A stretch of DNA of 64,000 nucleotides from Nitrosospira lacus (GTDB lineage Bacteria > Pseudomonadota > Gammaproteobacteria > Burkholderiales > Nitrosomonadaceae): positions 2,017,137 through 2,081,136 of the forward strand of contig NZ_CP021106.3 of NCBI RefSeq assembly GCF_000355765.4, read 5' to 3'. The position numbers were made by a program, and so were the translations under genes. Every line of letters begins with the position of its first letter. Positions within the stretch are counted from its first letter, which is position 1. The notes below the pieces were generated by a model that saw nothing but the letters and a program-made list of their open reading frames with translations, had not been told where the DNA came from and ran no database searches. Positions 30,525 through 38,829 of this stretch are shown here, one piece after another.

Positions 30525-30743
30525 ATGAGGAAAATTCTATTCATTTTATTCCCCGCGTTGCTCTCCGGCCAGGTGTTTGCACAAAAAGCAGAGCCTCGGG
30601 AGTACCCTTGGGAAAAAGCCGCAAAACGTATCGAAGCGGATGAGGCAAAGGCAGGGCGGTCCAAAAAAATAGAGCAGCAGGGCGAGACCGGCACTAAAAC
30701 GCCCGAGAAAAATATCGACGCCGAAAACAAGAAGGGCAAATAA
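30525..30743 (+). CDS. Small secreted hydrophilic protein
   Basis: 72 residues from the ATG at 30525 (AGAAGG ribosome site); an earlier in-frame start adds 16 residues and spoils the signal peptide. MRKILFILFPALLSGQVFA-Q is a clear signal peptide with a cleavage site. The mature part is about 52 residues, rich in Lys and Glu (PWEKAAKRIEADEAKAG), likely helical. No family recognised. Confidence 0.65.
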   Translation: MRKILFILFPALLSGQVFAQKAEPREYPWEKAAKRIEADEAKAGRSKKIEQQGETGTKTPEKNIDAENKKGK

Positions 30744-30838
30744 AGGTCAATTCCTTCCGGTAAACGCAGCTCCCCGCATACTTCCGCAAAGCCACAGCGC
30801 CCCTACTGATAAAAGCACGGACCTTTCAGGGATTTTCC

Positions 30839-31135
30839 ATGGGTGCGTTGATTTTTTACATCGCGATCTATTTCATTGGTTATTACGCCGCACACCTGCT
30901 TAACCAGAAGGTTGGCCGCATCTTAATTCGGAACCGCCGGATCGCGGGCCTCATTCTCGTCCTCACAGTCAGCATGGCTCACGGTTACAAGATAGTAAGC
31001 ACGCTGCCGCCTCATGATCACAATGATGGGGCAGGGCATGCGCTGGGGCTATACGTCATCATGCCGGTCATGATCATCGTGATTGCGGTTTTGTATCTCA
31101 TGTGGCGGGAAGGAAATGATGACGACTTATCATAG
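30839..31135 (+). CDS. Small membrane protein
   Basis: 98 residues with three hydrophobic segments (about 3-20, 34-50, 68-88). A His/Asp-rich loop PPHDHNDGAGH lies between the second and third and could bind metal. Short acidic tail (GNDDDLS). No family recognised; codirectional with the small secreted protein upstream but 95 bp away. Confidence 0.6.
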   Translation: MGALIFYIAIYFIGYYAAHLLNQKVGRILIRNRRIAGLILVLTVSMAHGYKIVSTLPPHDHNDGAGHALGLYVIMPVMIIVIAVLYLMWREGNDDDLS

Positions 31136-31347
31136 ATAAGCACGGTATCCGGTACTTTCTCCCTTGCTCATATACTTGGCATGGTGCTCATAGGATCCGG
31201 GGCCTATGGATAGCACCATCTGAGGAACCGCTGGATAATCAGAAATAGGATTGGATCAGCATGGATGTAATCCAACGGCTCTCAGCCGATTGAATTCATT
31301 GCGGCAATGTGGCAAGCGAGTTTCAAGTGAGCAAATATTATTCTCCT

Positions 31348-31465
31348 GTACTTCAGTCCAATAGGCAACGCCTTCATATCCTGTAGGATGTAATTCGGGT
31401 GCCTACCTTCCTCCATTGGTAGCGAACCCCGGCCCGGTCGCACTGACGCTGCGCCGGGCTTTTTT
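31348..31465 (+). ncRNA. Conserved element, copy 2, with own terminator
   Basis: Head GTACTTCAGTCCAATAGGCA, identical to copy 1. It can fold as a long stem closed by TAGGCA/TGCCTA, with an inner hairpin ATCC-TGTA-GGAT, then CTACC/GGTAG, then a terminator. Copy 3 has ATTCT-GCA-AGAAT at the inner hairpin place, a change that keeps pairing. No gene lies between its head and terminator, so it could be a small RNA, or a relic of a gene's leader and terminator. Confidence 0.5.
31432..31465 (+). terminator. Rho-independent terminator of element copy 2
   Basis: GCCCGG (31432-31437) pairs with CCGGGC (31454-31459), followed by six T residues. It separates element copy 2 from copy 3 and the PEP-CTERM gene. 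Confidence 0.75.
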
Positions 31466-31538
31466 GTGGTCCGTGTGCTGTATGCAGGCATTTCAGTATC
31501 ATCCGTTAACTCCCTGTAATATCTGGTTTTTCCATACT

Positions 31539-31600
31539 GTACTTCGGTCCAATGGGCAATGCATTCGGATTCTGCAAGAATGAATCATCTTCCGTAGAAC
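31539..31600 (+). promoter_or_regulatory. Conserved element, copy 3, upstream of the PEP-CTERM gene
   Basis: GTACTTCGGTCCAATGGGCA differs from copies 1 and 2 at two positions. It lies 77-96 bases before the PEP-CTERM start and has a hairpin ATTCT-GCA-AGAAT. It lacks the terminator of the other two. It may be the promoter or mRNA leader of this gene. Confidence 0.5.
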
Positions 31601-31634
31601 TGCTCCTCTTACAACTTTTTCCATAGGAAATGAA

Positions 31635-32768
31635 ATGAGATTCGCACCCAGGACACTGAACCAAAAAATAACGCTTGCGTTGGGCGCCTTGACACTGATC
31701 CCATTACCGGCCAGTGCGCTTTTGATCAATACCGCGCCGGTGGGTTTTAGCAACTCCGCAAGTGTTATCGACGCCGAGGGCGGGGGTGCCAGCAATAATA
31801 ATGGCGCCAGCCTCGGGACCAGTGCCATCAGCCAGTTTAATTTGAATCAGGGGGTACTGATGGGTGCCACCCTGAATCTCACCTCAACGCGGACACAAAG
31901 CACCTGGGTTAATTCCACCGCCGGGGGTGGTACCGGTGCAAACAGCACGGTTACCTCGAACGGTACCGGCAGCAGCACCGCCAGTATCTCTGGCCCGGGC
32001 TTGAATGCGAGCTTCTTACCGGCCATTAATGGTAGTGATTCGTGCGGGGACAAACACAAGGGTGCCTGTACCGGCAGCGCCACCACGAGTTCCGCAACTC
32101 CTACCAACCTGAATCAGGCCGTATCGTCAGCCAATCTTGACAGCTATGTCGGCAACGGCGATGTGACGTTGGTGCGTACAGCTCCGGTACTGGAAGCGAC
32201 GCAGGGAGCCGGTGTTTTTACCGGCACGGAGACGACACAATATACGGTCACCTGGGCGGGCAATGCCGATGTTACTTATGATTACCTGTTGCACGCCGCG
32301 CCGTCCTTCGATGGTTCGTCAACGATGCTGATCCTGAACCTGGACTTCGGAACTTTCTACATGGGTGACACCGCCACCCTTGGATTCAATCTCTTCAATC
32401 TGGCGGATGCCGACCGTGTCGGCCTGGATCTCGACAGCATTTCCGGCAACGGCGATGTGGGCGCGTTTTGGACCGACCTGGGAAAATTCAGCAACCTGGG
32501 CGAAGGGTCAAGCCACAGCTGGCTTGCCATGCTGGACACCTCCGCAGCCGGGACTTTCAATGCCAGCTATTCATTAGGCCTGTCTGATGCGAATGTCGGC
32601 GCGGCATCCAGCCGGGGCATCTATAATCTCACGTTGAATCTGACCGGCATCGTGAACGAGATACCAGTTCCACCGGCGCAGGCCAGCGATGTACCCGAAC
32701 CTGCCACCCTCGCACTTCTTGGCGCCGGTTTGGCGGGGTTGGGTTTCAGCCGCCGCAAGAAATCCTAA
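31635..32768 (+). CDS. PEP-CTERM sorted surface protein
   Basis: 377 residues. Signal peptide at the N-terminus (KITLALGALTLIPLPASA), then a Thr/Ser/Asn/Gly-rich low-complexity body, and the PEP-CTERM sorting signal at the end: VPEPATLALLGAGLAGLGFSRRKKS (PEP, hydrophobic helix, basic tail). It should be processed by an exosortase, none of which is in this window, and exported with exopolysaccharide. AATGAAATG start follows AGGAAATG. A strong terminator follows at 32785. Confidence 0.93.
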   Translation: MRFAPRTLNQKITLALGALTLIPLPASALLINTAPVGFSNSASVIDAEGGGASNNNGASLGTSAISQFNLNQGVLMGATLNLTSTRTQSTWVNSTAGGGTGANSTVTSNGTGSSTASISGPGLNASFLPAINGSDSCGDKHKGACTGSATTSSATPTNLNQAVSSANLDSYVGNGDVTLVRTAPVLEATQGAGVFTGTETTQYTVTWAGNADVTYDYLLHAAPSFDGSSTMLILNLDFGTFYMGDTATLGFNLFNLADADRVGLDLDSISGNGDVGAFWTDLGKFSNLGEGSSHSWLAMLDTSAAGTFNASYSLGLSDANVGAASSRGIYNLTLNLTGIVNEIPVPPAQASDVPEPATLALLGAGLAGLGFSRRKKS

Positions 32769-32784
32769 GGACAGTCCGTACATC

Positions 32785-32816
32785 AAAAAAACAAACCCGC
32801 TTCGGCGGGTTTTTTT
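32785..32816 (+). terminator. Rho-independent terminator after the PEP-CTERM gene
   Basis: AAACCCGC, loop TTCG, GCGGGTTT, then a T run; A run on the other side makes it usable both ways. Confidence 0.9.
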
Positions 32817-33099
32817 GACATCATAACTATAGTGATGTTCAATACACTTTTATTGCTCATGTGGACATTGCCACGCCTGGTGGGTGGGCAGCATATGACT
32901 TGCCCGCACCGGGGTCGATCGATTTTCCATAATAGATCTGCCAGATATATGCAATAGGTCTATAAGTGTCCGTGTGGAAAACTATATAGCCTGAAAAATT
33001 GATGGAAGGAGAACCAAGAACGCCAGATACCAAATTCCTCTCATGTTGCATAGAGGGATGACATTGCCAGGATTCGAGAGATTGTAGAGTTGATGCCCC
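32817..33099. other. Intergenic, nothing recognised
   Basis: With the terminator at 32785 this gap is about 330 bp. It should carry the promoter of the PagL-like gene; no clear box or repeat was found. Confidence 0.4.
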
Positions 33100-33675
33100 T
33101 TGAAGGCGAAAGAATTGGATAATGCGCGCACAATTATCGGGATGATGGTTTTTGGCTTTGGCTGTGGAGTTTCGTCCGTTGGCTATGCAGACGAACGAAG
33201 GCCGCCGGGATGGTTGCATGAGGTCAAGCTCGGCGTGCTTCATCACGATACCGGCGGTTTATGGAGCGGCTTCCGTCGTGAGAGTGGTGCTGATTTCAAT
33301 CTGGAAGCGATTTTTTCGCCACAATACAAAATTCTGGGCGGGTTCATTCGTCCCGCCCTTGGCGGCTCGGTGAATACCGCAGGGGATACCTCCAAGCTGT
33401 ATTCGGGTATTCGCTGGCAATACGATCACGCAAGCGGCATATTTTTCGGGGTTGGCTTCGGTGGCGCGGTTCATAACGGTGATCTCCATTTGCAGCACTA
33501 CGACCGCAAGGCCCTCGGATCCCGGGTTTTATTCCACATTCCGGTCGAAATCGGGTATCGCGTTGGTGCCCGAAGCTCGTTATCGGTATATTTTGATCAT
33601 GTTTCCAACGCAAATCTTGCCGATGCCAACGAAGGCATGGATACCTTCGGCGGACGATACGGTTATCGCTTTTAA
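33100..33675 (+). CDS. PagL-like lipid A 3-O-deacylase (acyloxyacyl hydrolase)
   Basis: 191 residues. The C-terminal signature YFDHVSNANLADANEGMD followed by FGGRYGYRF has the His-x-Ser and downstream Glu of the PagL catalytic triad, and the chain ends in Phe as outer-membrane barrels do. A signal peptide covers about residues 14-30 (MMVFGFGCGVSSVGYA). The TTG at 33100 is the only start giving the whole frame; an ATG at 33142 is an alternative. It would remove the 3-linked acyl chain of lipid A in the outer membrane. Confidence 0.88.
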   Translation: MKAKELDNARTIIGMMVFGFGCGVSSVGYADERRPPGWLHEVKLGVLHHDTGGLWSGFRRESGADFNLEAIFSPQYKILGGFIRPALGGSVNTAGDTSKLYSGIRWQYDHASGIFFGVGFGGAVHNGDLHLQHYDRKALGSRVLFHIPVEIGYRVGARSSLSVYFDHVSNANLADANEGMDTFGGRYGYRF

Positions 33676-33784
33676 GCGAACGCAACTCGCTCCCGCCTCA
33701 TGATCATGGATTTGAGCGAGCGATCGCAGCTATTAATCCTCTCAAGGTAAATCAATGATTCCTGATTGAAGACAGGAGTTTTCC

Positions 33785-34311
33785 ATGAAAAAAATACTCA
33801 TGCTGGTCATCGCGTTGATAGTCGCGAGTCTTGAGGCCGCAGCTGAACCCAAAGCACTTAGTGATGCGGAAATCGTTGGTATCGTTCTGGCCGTAAATCA
33901 GGCTGAAATAAACGGTGGCATTCTGGCCCAATCCGCATCATCCAACCCCGAGGTAAAGGCATTTGGCCACCGTTTGACTGAAGAGCATAACGATTCCACA
34001 TCGCAATTCAATGACTGGGCAAAAAATACAATATCATTTCCCGGAGCAATTCAATCAGCGATACCTTGAAGTTCGATAGTGAGAAATATCTGGAAAAACT
34101 CAGAAAGCTGAACGGCATATTATTCGATCTGGATTATGTGCATCATGAAATGGAGTCTCATCAGCAAGCACTCGATTTATGGGACGGAAAGCTGATCTCG
34201 GGCACCAGAAATGAAGAATTAAAGAATTTGCTGAACCTAAGGCGAGCAAGCCTTGTAGGCCATCTTGAACGGGCCAGGCTGATCAAAACTTCGCTGGGTA
34301 GAAAGAAATAG
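33785..34311 (+). pseudogene. DUF4142 protein split by a frameshift
   Basis: Frame 1 (33785-34069, 94 residues) has a signal peptide (KKILMLVIALIVASLEAAA) and the start of a DUF4142 domain (LAQSASSNPEVKAFGHRLTEEH). Frame 2 (34066-34311) has its end (SEKYLEKLRKLNGILFDLDY, HHEMESHQQALDLWDGKLI). One extra A in the six-A run at 34021-34026 would join them into one chain reading ...DWAKKYNII...SDTLKFDSEKYL. So the gene is disrupted by a single-base loss, or the base is missing from the read. DUF4142 proteins are small periplasmic helical proteins of unknown role. Confidence 0.75.
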
Positions 34312-34807
34312 CGGTCGGCTTTGATCCCATGTGACCATCGCTAAATCTGCAAGAAATCATATCGATCTTGCCAGAAACGGAACATTCAGCCGCTATATTT
34401 AATAATTAATCCAACATAACCAGTTAATTATGGGCGTTCAGCTAGACTATTAATTAACTGAGTGGGACGTTTTTATAACCGTCACAGCTTCAAGTCAGTG
34501 TGGGTGGAGAGCCGCCGCATGTACGCTCGGTCGAGAAATGCGACAATTTTCTGGTCAGCCAGATTGTTTCCAGCACAAATAATGCTGGCAATCGAGGAAT
34601 TCTGTGAGACGTAAACTTATGGTTGATTTCCTAATAAGTCAGTGGAAACATATTTCTACATCTTGGTAACAATACGGGCAGTGCAGGATGGGTGGCGTGC
34701 TTCAGTACACACTCACCATGGATTTAAGGCTTGCTATCGATGGACCGTTTTGCACATTTTTGTGCAGCTGGGTAATGGTGGAAATGAATCTTGCTGGGTC
34801 GCCCGGC
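34312..34807. other. AT-rich gap with a short inverted repeat
   Basis: About 500 bp, no credible gene. It contains AGTTAATTA (34422-34430) and TAATTAACT (34451-34459), a perfect 9-bp inverted repeat with a 20-base spacer. No other structure is seen. Confidence 0.5.
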
Positions 34808-35011
34808 CTAATCCTGGTTAAACTCAACCCTCCGGATCGTCGGCCTGATCGTAAACGGTTTTTTCTCCAACGGACTCCTTTCCATATCGCTACAACGTTC
34901 CCGGGTCTTCAATTGAGAATGTTGAAACATTTTTTTCGTAAATACTTCCGCACCATGATCAAGCAGAGCAGAAGAGGTCGTGAGTGCGTCATCATAATCA
35001 TACTTATCCAC
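34808..35011 (-). CDS. Small hydrophilic protein, GTG start
   Basis: 67 residues. GTG start with a very good ribosome site (AAAGGAGG, 7-8 bases upstream on the minus strand), better than any alternative here. The product is charged (MDKYDYDDALTTSSALLDHG...PTIRRVEFNQD), without signal peptide or membrane segment. No family recognised. A longer frame on the other strand (34688-35104) covers the same DNA but has no ribosome site. It may be an orphan gene or the remnant of a larger one. Confidence 0.45.
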   Translation of the reverse strand: MDKYDYDDALTTSSALLDHGAEVFTKKMFQHSQLKTRERCSDMERSPLEKKPFTIRPTIRRVEFNQD

Positions 35012-35911
35012 TTTTTCCTCCTTTCTAAAGCAAAAGAAAAACTATCAAAGAATTCCGCTTTTCGTATGTATCGAACTCCGCACAGAGTTTTGGGTAGAGG
35101 ATAATCTGATTACAAAAAAAAACTGTGCGCTACCGAACTTAACATGGCAATTTTGGGATTCTGGATCAATGTACACAACCAAATCCCCATAATGAAAATT
35201 TCCACTCACTGATCGTTTTGCTGTAAACCCATAGTTATATTAGTCTCCGGCGAAACGACGTTGGTTCCCCTAACCTACGTTTCCCTTGGGGCACAATTTC
35301 CTCAATGATGCGTTTTGAGGAAACCGTCTCGAGTCTCTGATGTGGAATGGACCAGCTCATCCGTTTCATCTCCAGGGGGGCTGCTGTCGGCTGCAGGGGG
35401 CGAATTTTAAGCTTTTCCATTGCTACTTTATTGTTCACAATTGCTGTGGATAAGTTTGTTGATAACCTATGAACACGGGGAGTAAGTTGCCCTTCCGTAA
35501 CAATATTTTCTTATTTGCCCATTTTTTGAACTTCATAGATATTTCAATATAAACAAAAACTTATCTTGAATCCCAAGATTCATGCGGGTTTCAGCGGCGC
35601 TATTGTGCAATTTCTATTACGAATGTGGATTACTTCCCAATGTCAAGAGAAATTTTGTTCTCTTTTAGTCAAATCCACCTCATGTCCCATGTATGTTAAT
35701 TGCGATGCATTGGTTGTGCGCAACCCGAAGGAACGGGACGGATTTCATCCAGCCCTTCGTTACTCGCCGCTTACTGAGGTCTGCTCCCGCCGCGCGGCTC
35801 ATGCCTCGTGCTGGATGAAATCCGGGTGCGAAATAAGTGTTAACAGGCCTTAGGCTTTCTAATGGAGAGATGTTGAGGCTGTGATGTGATAGTTTGCATC
35901 GGGCCCACGCA
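35012..35911. other. AT-rich gap with a truncated MITE copy
   Basis: 900 bp with no gene I would support; a 67-codon minus-strand frame at 35235-35438 is doubtful. The right half contains a truncated MITE-like repeat at 35714-35850. The base composition is clearly more AT-rich than the flanks. Confidence 0.5.
35714..35850. mobile_element. MITE-like element, copy 2, left end missing
   Basis: About 137 bp matching the right part of copy 3 (from TTGTGCGCAACCCGAAG to the end). The right terminal repeat reads GTGCGAAATAAGTGTTAACA then GGCCT, followed by TA. The left terminal repeat is absent, so this copy could not move. Confidence 0.8.
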
Positions 35912-36154
35912 TCATGACATGATGAGCACATGAAGTATATCGACGGTATTGACACCCACGGCCCTTCCGGCCGTCTTTCCAACCAATTGCAAGGCCGCGT
36001 TATCCACGCCCCCATAGGTACTGCCCACGGTGATGTAAATGGCGCGGCCCTTATTATTGCTTTGCGCAGAAACGGATGTATTGATGAGCAGGGCCGATCC
36101 CGTCAGTAATGCATATATCAATATTATTTTTATATGCTTCGCTCTCACTGGCAT
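35912..36154 (-). CDS. Small secreted protein of unknown function
   Basis: 80 residues. The N-terminus is a signal peptide (IKIILIYALLTGSALLINTSVSA-Q). The mature part, about 50 residues, is uncharged and Gly/Ala/Val rich (YITVGSTYGGVDNAALQLVG). No family recognised. Likely periplasmic or extracellular. Lies upstream, on the same strand, of nothing; the next genes to the right are two small secreted proteins on the same strand. Confidence 0.55.
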   Translation of the reverse strand: MPVRAKHIKIILIYALLTGSALLINTSVSAQSNNKGRAIYITVGSTYGGVDNAALQLVGKTAGRAVGVNTVDILHVLIMS

Positions 36155-36237
36155 GCATCACCCTGTCTGCTCAGCTAATCGCGCTCATGACAGTGTCTGA
36201 AACCAGCAGCGAATAGCCGGGTTTGAGTAATCGTAAC

Positions 36238-36579
36238 CTAATTGGGTCCGATAGGTCCCCCTTGCTCATACTTCGGGTCCTTGATCGGTTTACCTTCCTT
36301 ATCCCGGGAGAATTCCGGCACATGCGGATCTTTGCTTGGCGACGCAGGGTCTGCGGCCCGCTCTACCCGCTTCTTTTGATCGACATACCCCGTATCCATA
36401 CCCTCTTTGGAACTGGTGGAACTACTTTGTCCGCTTGAGCCGCTCTGCCCTGTCGCACCGCTCTGTCCCGATGTGCCGTACTGCGCGTGGGTCACTCCAG
36501 TCGCGCCGATACCAAGAGTGGTTCCCAGTGCCAATGCGAGTACCAGCGAACGATTTGCCGATATAGAAGAAAGTTTCAT
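36238..36579 (-). CDS. Small secreted low-complexity protein A
   Basis: 113 residues from the ATG at 36579; the upstream ATG (36597) overlaps the ribosome site AAAGGAAC and is less likely. Signal peptide MKLSSISANRSLVLALALG...VTHA-Q, then a Gly/Ser/Gln repeat zone (SGQSGATGQSGSSGQSS) and a charged end. Its signal peptide and upstream DNA resemble those of the neighbour at 36933, so the two are a diverged pair. Function unknown. Confidence 0.7.
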   Translation of the reverse strand: MKLSSISANRSLVLALALGTTLGIGATGVTHAQYGTSGQSGATGQSGSSGQSSSTSSKEGMDTGYVDQKKRVERAADPASPSKDPHVPEFSRDKEGKPIKDPKYEQGGPIGPN

Positions 36580-36932
36580 GGCTGTTCCTTTATTCATCCA
36601 GCGATATTGCTGTGTTGAAAAGGTTACGCACTGTTTTACGACTCTTCAGTGCGGTAGCACACTGAGCAAGCTCCCAAGCGTGCTGCGGTGGGACCGTCAT
36701 ATTGGGACAGGCTGCGTAAAGCATTGAATGATGCTCTGGTTACCATTTTTGTCATCGGGTCGCAGCTATCTTCTGGAGGAAGTTACCAGCCTTCTTGCCA
36801 ATGACAAGACGCGTTAATTATGGCTCCACCAATTTTTACCCGCTGGATGTGGTCGTGGCTAAGTGGGAGATGGAGCATCTGGGCAGGGGGGTGGCTGACA
36901 AAAATCCAGCTTCCTGCTCACCCCCGCAACGG
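36580..36932. promoter_or_regulatory. Upstream region of small secreted gene A
   Basis: About 350 bp, no gene. Directly before the ribosome site lies a small hairpin CAGCAATATCGCTG (minus strand), and further up GTGCGGTAGCACAC at 36649-36662. Both have counterparts before gene B (CAGCGATTTCGCTG; 37325-37338). Confidence 0.5.
36649..36662 (-). promoter_or_regulatory. Shared upstream motif, copy A
   Basis: GTGCGGTAGCACAC on the plus strand; the copy before gene B is GTGCGCTACCACAC. The motif is a near-palindrome (GTGTG-N4-CGCAC) and lies about 70-85 bases upstream of both start codons. Likely a common operator or promoter element. Confidence 0.5.
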
Positions 36933-37253
36933 CTAATATCGGCCCTTGAGCTTGGGGCCTGTACCGTCCGTTCCCGCACTCTCGTCTTTATCGTCGTATC
37001 TTTCAGTACCGTCGGTACTGTACCGGGAGTTATCACTGGAACGCCGGCTCCCGTCATAGCCGCTCTTCTTCTCATCGCGCTTTGTGCCGTAGTCGGACCC
37101 TCCGCCAGAAGTGCCCGATTGCGTGGAATTGTCGGGCTTCTGCATCGAGCCGCCTTGATCATAACCTTGCGCATGCAGGATCCCGGCCGTGCTGAAAATC
37201 AATGCACCCGTCAATACCAATGATTTTGCTGATAAAATTGAAGGAAATTTCAT
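36933..37253 (-). CDS. Small secreted low-complexity protein B
   Basis: 106 residues from the ATG at 37253 (ribosome site AAGGGGC); the frame is open 46 codons further up but that part is not signal-like. Signal peptide MKFPSILSAKSLVLTGALIF...ILHA-Q, then a Gly/Ser/Asp/Tyr-rich, charged, probably disordered mature part (KPDNSTQSGTSGGGSDYG, DDKDESAGTDGTGP). Related to the neighbour at 36238 in signal peptide, leader hairpin and upstream motif. Function unknown. Confidence 0.7.
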   Translation of the reverse strand: MKFPSILSAKSLVLTGALIFSTAGILHAQGYDQGGSMQKPDNSTQSGTSGGGSDYGTKRDEKKSGYDGSRRSSDNSRYSTDGTERYDDKDESAGTDGTGPKLKGRY

Positions 37254-37324
37254 GATTGCCCCTTTTATTAATCCCAGCGAAATCGCTGTGATAGCAATAA
37301 TACGTAGTGCTTCCCAACTGTTCA

Positions 37325-37338
37325 GTGCGCTACCACAC
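37325..37338 (-). promoter_or_regulatory. Shared upstream motif, copy B
   Basis: GTGCGCTACCACAC, 72-85 bases upstream of the gene B start, matching the motif at 36649 at 12 of 14 positions and followed on the plus strand by a similar distance to the leader hairpin. Confidence 0.5.
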
Positions 37339-37436
37339 GGATGAGGTAACCGGTCAAATTCCAATATCAGGGAATTCATATGCGTCTTCATCTGGTCATG
37401 GATTCAATGGGTTGAGATAAAAATCAAGGAACCATA

Positions 37437-38741
37437 ATTAACTCATCAGTCAGATTATCGTGTAATTTTCTGAAATACTATGCCTTGGTTCTATTCATGG
37501 GCGCAAACATTGCTCCTGCCTATGCCATCAAGATCGAAACCAAGGGCGGCCCCAGAATCAAGGCCGATGACGGCAATTTTGAAATCGGTATTAATGGCCG
37601 CGCCCATCTTGATGTGCACGCTTTCAATAAGGATGGAGTGCATACGGCCTTTTCCGCATTTGGCAGCCAGATGTCATCGGAGCAGGACCACAGTGGTTTT
37701 AATTGGCGCCGTACCTATGCCACGTTAACGGGCAGAATCTATGGTTTGAATTTCAAGTTTGAGAACGATTTTGCTGCTGGCGCTTTTCCGGGCAGTATTC
37801 GCGAAACCTGGGTTTCGACCCAGTTGGGCCCGGGTCAGTTCACAATAGGACAGTTCAAGCCTTACCGTGGCATGGAAGAACTGACGAGTTCAAACGAAAT
37901 AACTTTGATGGAACGCCCTTCAACCTCATCCACCGGTATTTATACTGGCCGGCAATTCCTGATGGGGATGGGTTACCGCGGCATCATTGGGGATAAATTA
38001 GGTTATGGCGTGGATGTCATGAGTTTGAACCACACCGGTTCATCTCTTAGCGGGTTAACTTACGGGGGCCGTATGGTCTGGCTGCCCTTTTCGCAGCCAG
38101 GTAACACGCTTCATTTTGGATTTTCCTATAGTGTGGATGATGCCGGCAAGGGATCACTTCCCGCGCAGGGGGTTGATATTTATGGCGGACGTCTCGGTAT
38201 CAGCAAATCTCTCGGTATTGCGGGTGCGAGTGCGGGTTCATCGCGCGAAAACAGTCAAACCACTTTTGCGGCTGAGGTGGCCTATGCGCTCGGACCAGTA
38301 ACTCTGCAAGGAGAGTACGCAAACTCGAGGCTGGATAACACCCATTTGGCGGGAGGTACGCAAAGGGACTCCCATATACAGGCTTACTATGTACAGGGGA
38401 GCTGGTTTGTAACCGGTGAAAGAACGGTATACAGAAAAGATCGTGGCGCCTTCGGCAAGCCAAAGCCGATCAGCAAATGGGGCGCGATTGAACTCGCGGC
38501 GCGTTATGATCTGGCGGAGAACACAAATCAGAGTCTTACCGCGGATCCGTGCCGGACTGGCACATCGAAATGCGAGGTTCGGGTCATTACGCTGGGTGCC
38601 AACTGGTATGTCCGGCAAGGTTGGCGTTTCATGCTGAATTACTATATTACCGAAGCCGACATCGGCAATGCCGGTGTCGGCACGTCTGATCGCAAAGATA
38701 ATCCGTCCGTAATTTCTTTCCGTACCCAGCTAAGCTTTTAA
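37437..38741 (+). CDS. OprP/OprO-like porin, probable non-AUG start
   Basis: 434 residues if read from the ATT at 37437 (418 from the TTG at 37485). The body is a porin of the phosphate-selective O/P type: FEIGINGRAHLDVHAFNKDG, GFNWRRTYATLTGRIYG, FTIGQFKPYRGMEELTSSNE, and a C-terminal SFRTQLSF ending in Phe. The TTG start gives only a stub of signal peptide. The frame is open to 37416, and ATT at 37437 lies 6 bases after AAGGA and yields NSSVRLSCNFLKYYALVLFM then GANIAPAYA, a full signal peptide. Trimeric outer-membrane channel for anions is the family role. Confidence 0.8.
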   Translation: MNSSVRLSCNFLKYYALVLFMGANIAPAYAIKIETKGGPRIKADDGNFEIGINGRAHLDVHAFNKDGVHTAFSAFGSQMSSEQDHSGFNWRRTYATLTGRIYGLNFKFENDFAAGAFPGSIRETWVSTQLGPGQFTIGQFKPYRGMEELTSSNEITLMERPSTSSTGIYTGRQFLMGMGYRGIIGDKLGYGVDVMSLNHTGSSLSGLTYGGRMVWLPFSQPGNTLHFGFSYSVDDAGKGSLPAQGVDIYGGRLGISKSLGIAGASAGSSRENSQTTFAAEVAYALGPVTLQGEYANSRLDNTHLAGGTQRDSHIQAYYVQGSWFVTGERTVYRKDRGAFGKPKPISKWGAIELAARYDLAENTNQSLTADPCRTGTSKCEVRVITLGANWYVRQGWRFMLNYYITEADIGNAGVGTSDRKDNPSVISFRTQLSF

Positions 38742-38829
38742 ACCACGGCAAAAGGCCGCGCTGGCGGCAGAATGGCAAACAACCGACAGCTATCATTTTG
38801 GTGGCAATCTGTTCCGGGCAAGGCTTTCC

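Larger units (their letters stand above)
31136..31634. other. Regulatory region upstream of the PEP-CTERM gene
   Basis: 499 bp without a gene, holding two tandem copies of the GTACTTCAGTCCAATAGGCA element (31348 and 31539), a terminator between them (31432) and a half of the CTGTAATATCT palindrome (31514-31524). Confidence 0.65.

Noticed and set aside
31500-31634. Sigma-54 promoter directly before the PEP-CTERM gene
   Set aside because: No GG-N10-GC pair was found between the half palindrome at 31514 and the start codon.
34688-35104. 138-codon plus-strand frame in the AT-rich gap
   Set aside because: No ribosome site and unnatural composition; the opposite-strand GTG frame has a much better start signal.
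35235-35438. 67-codon minus-strand frame
   Set aside because: Weak start signals and no similarity; not distinguishable from chance.
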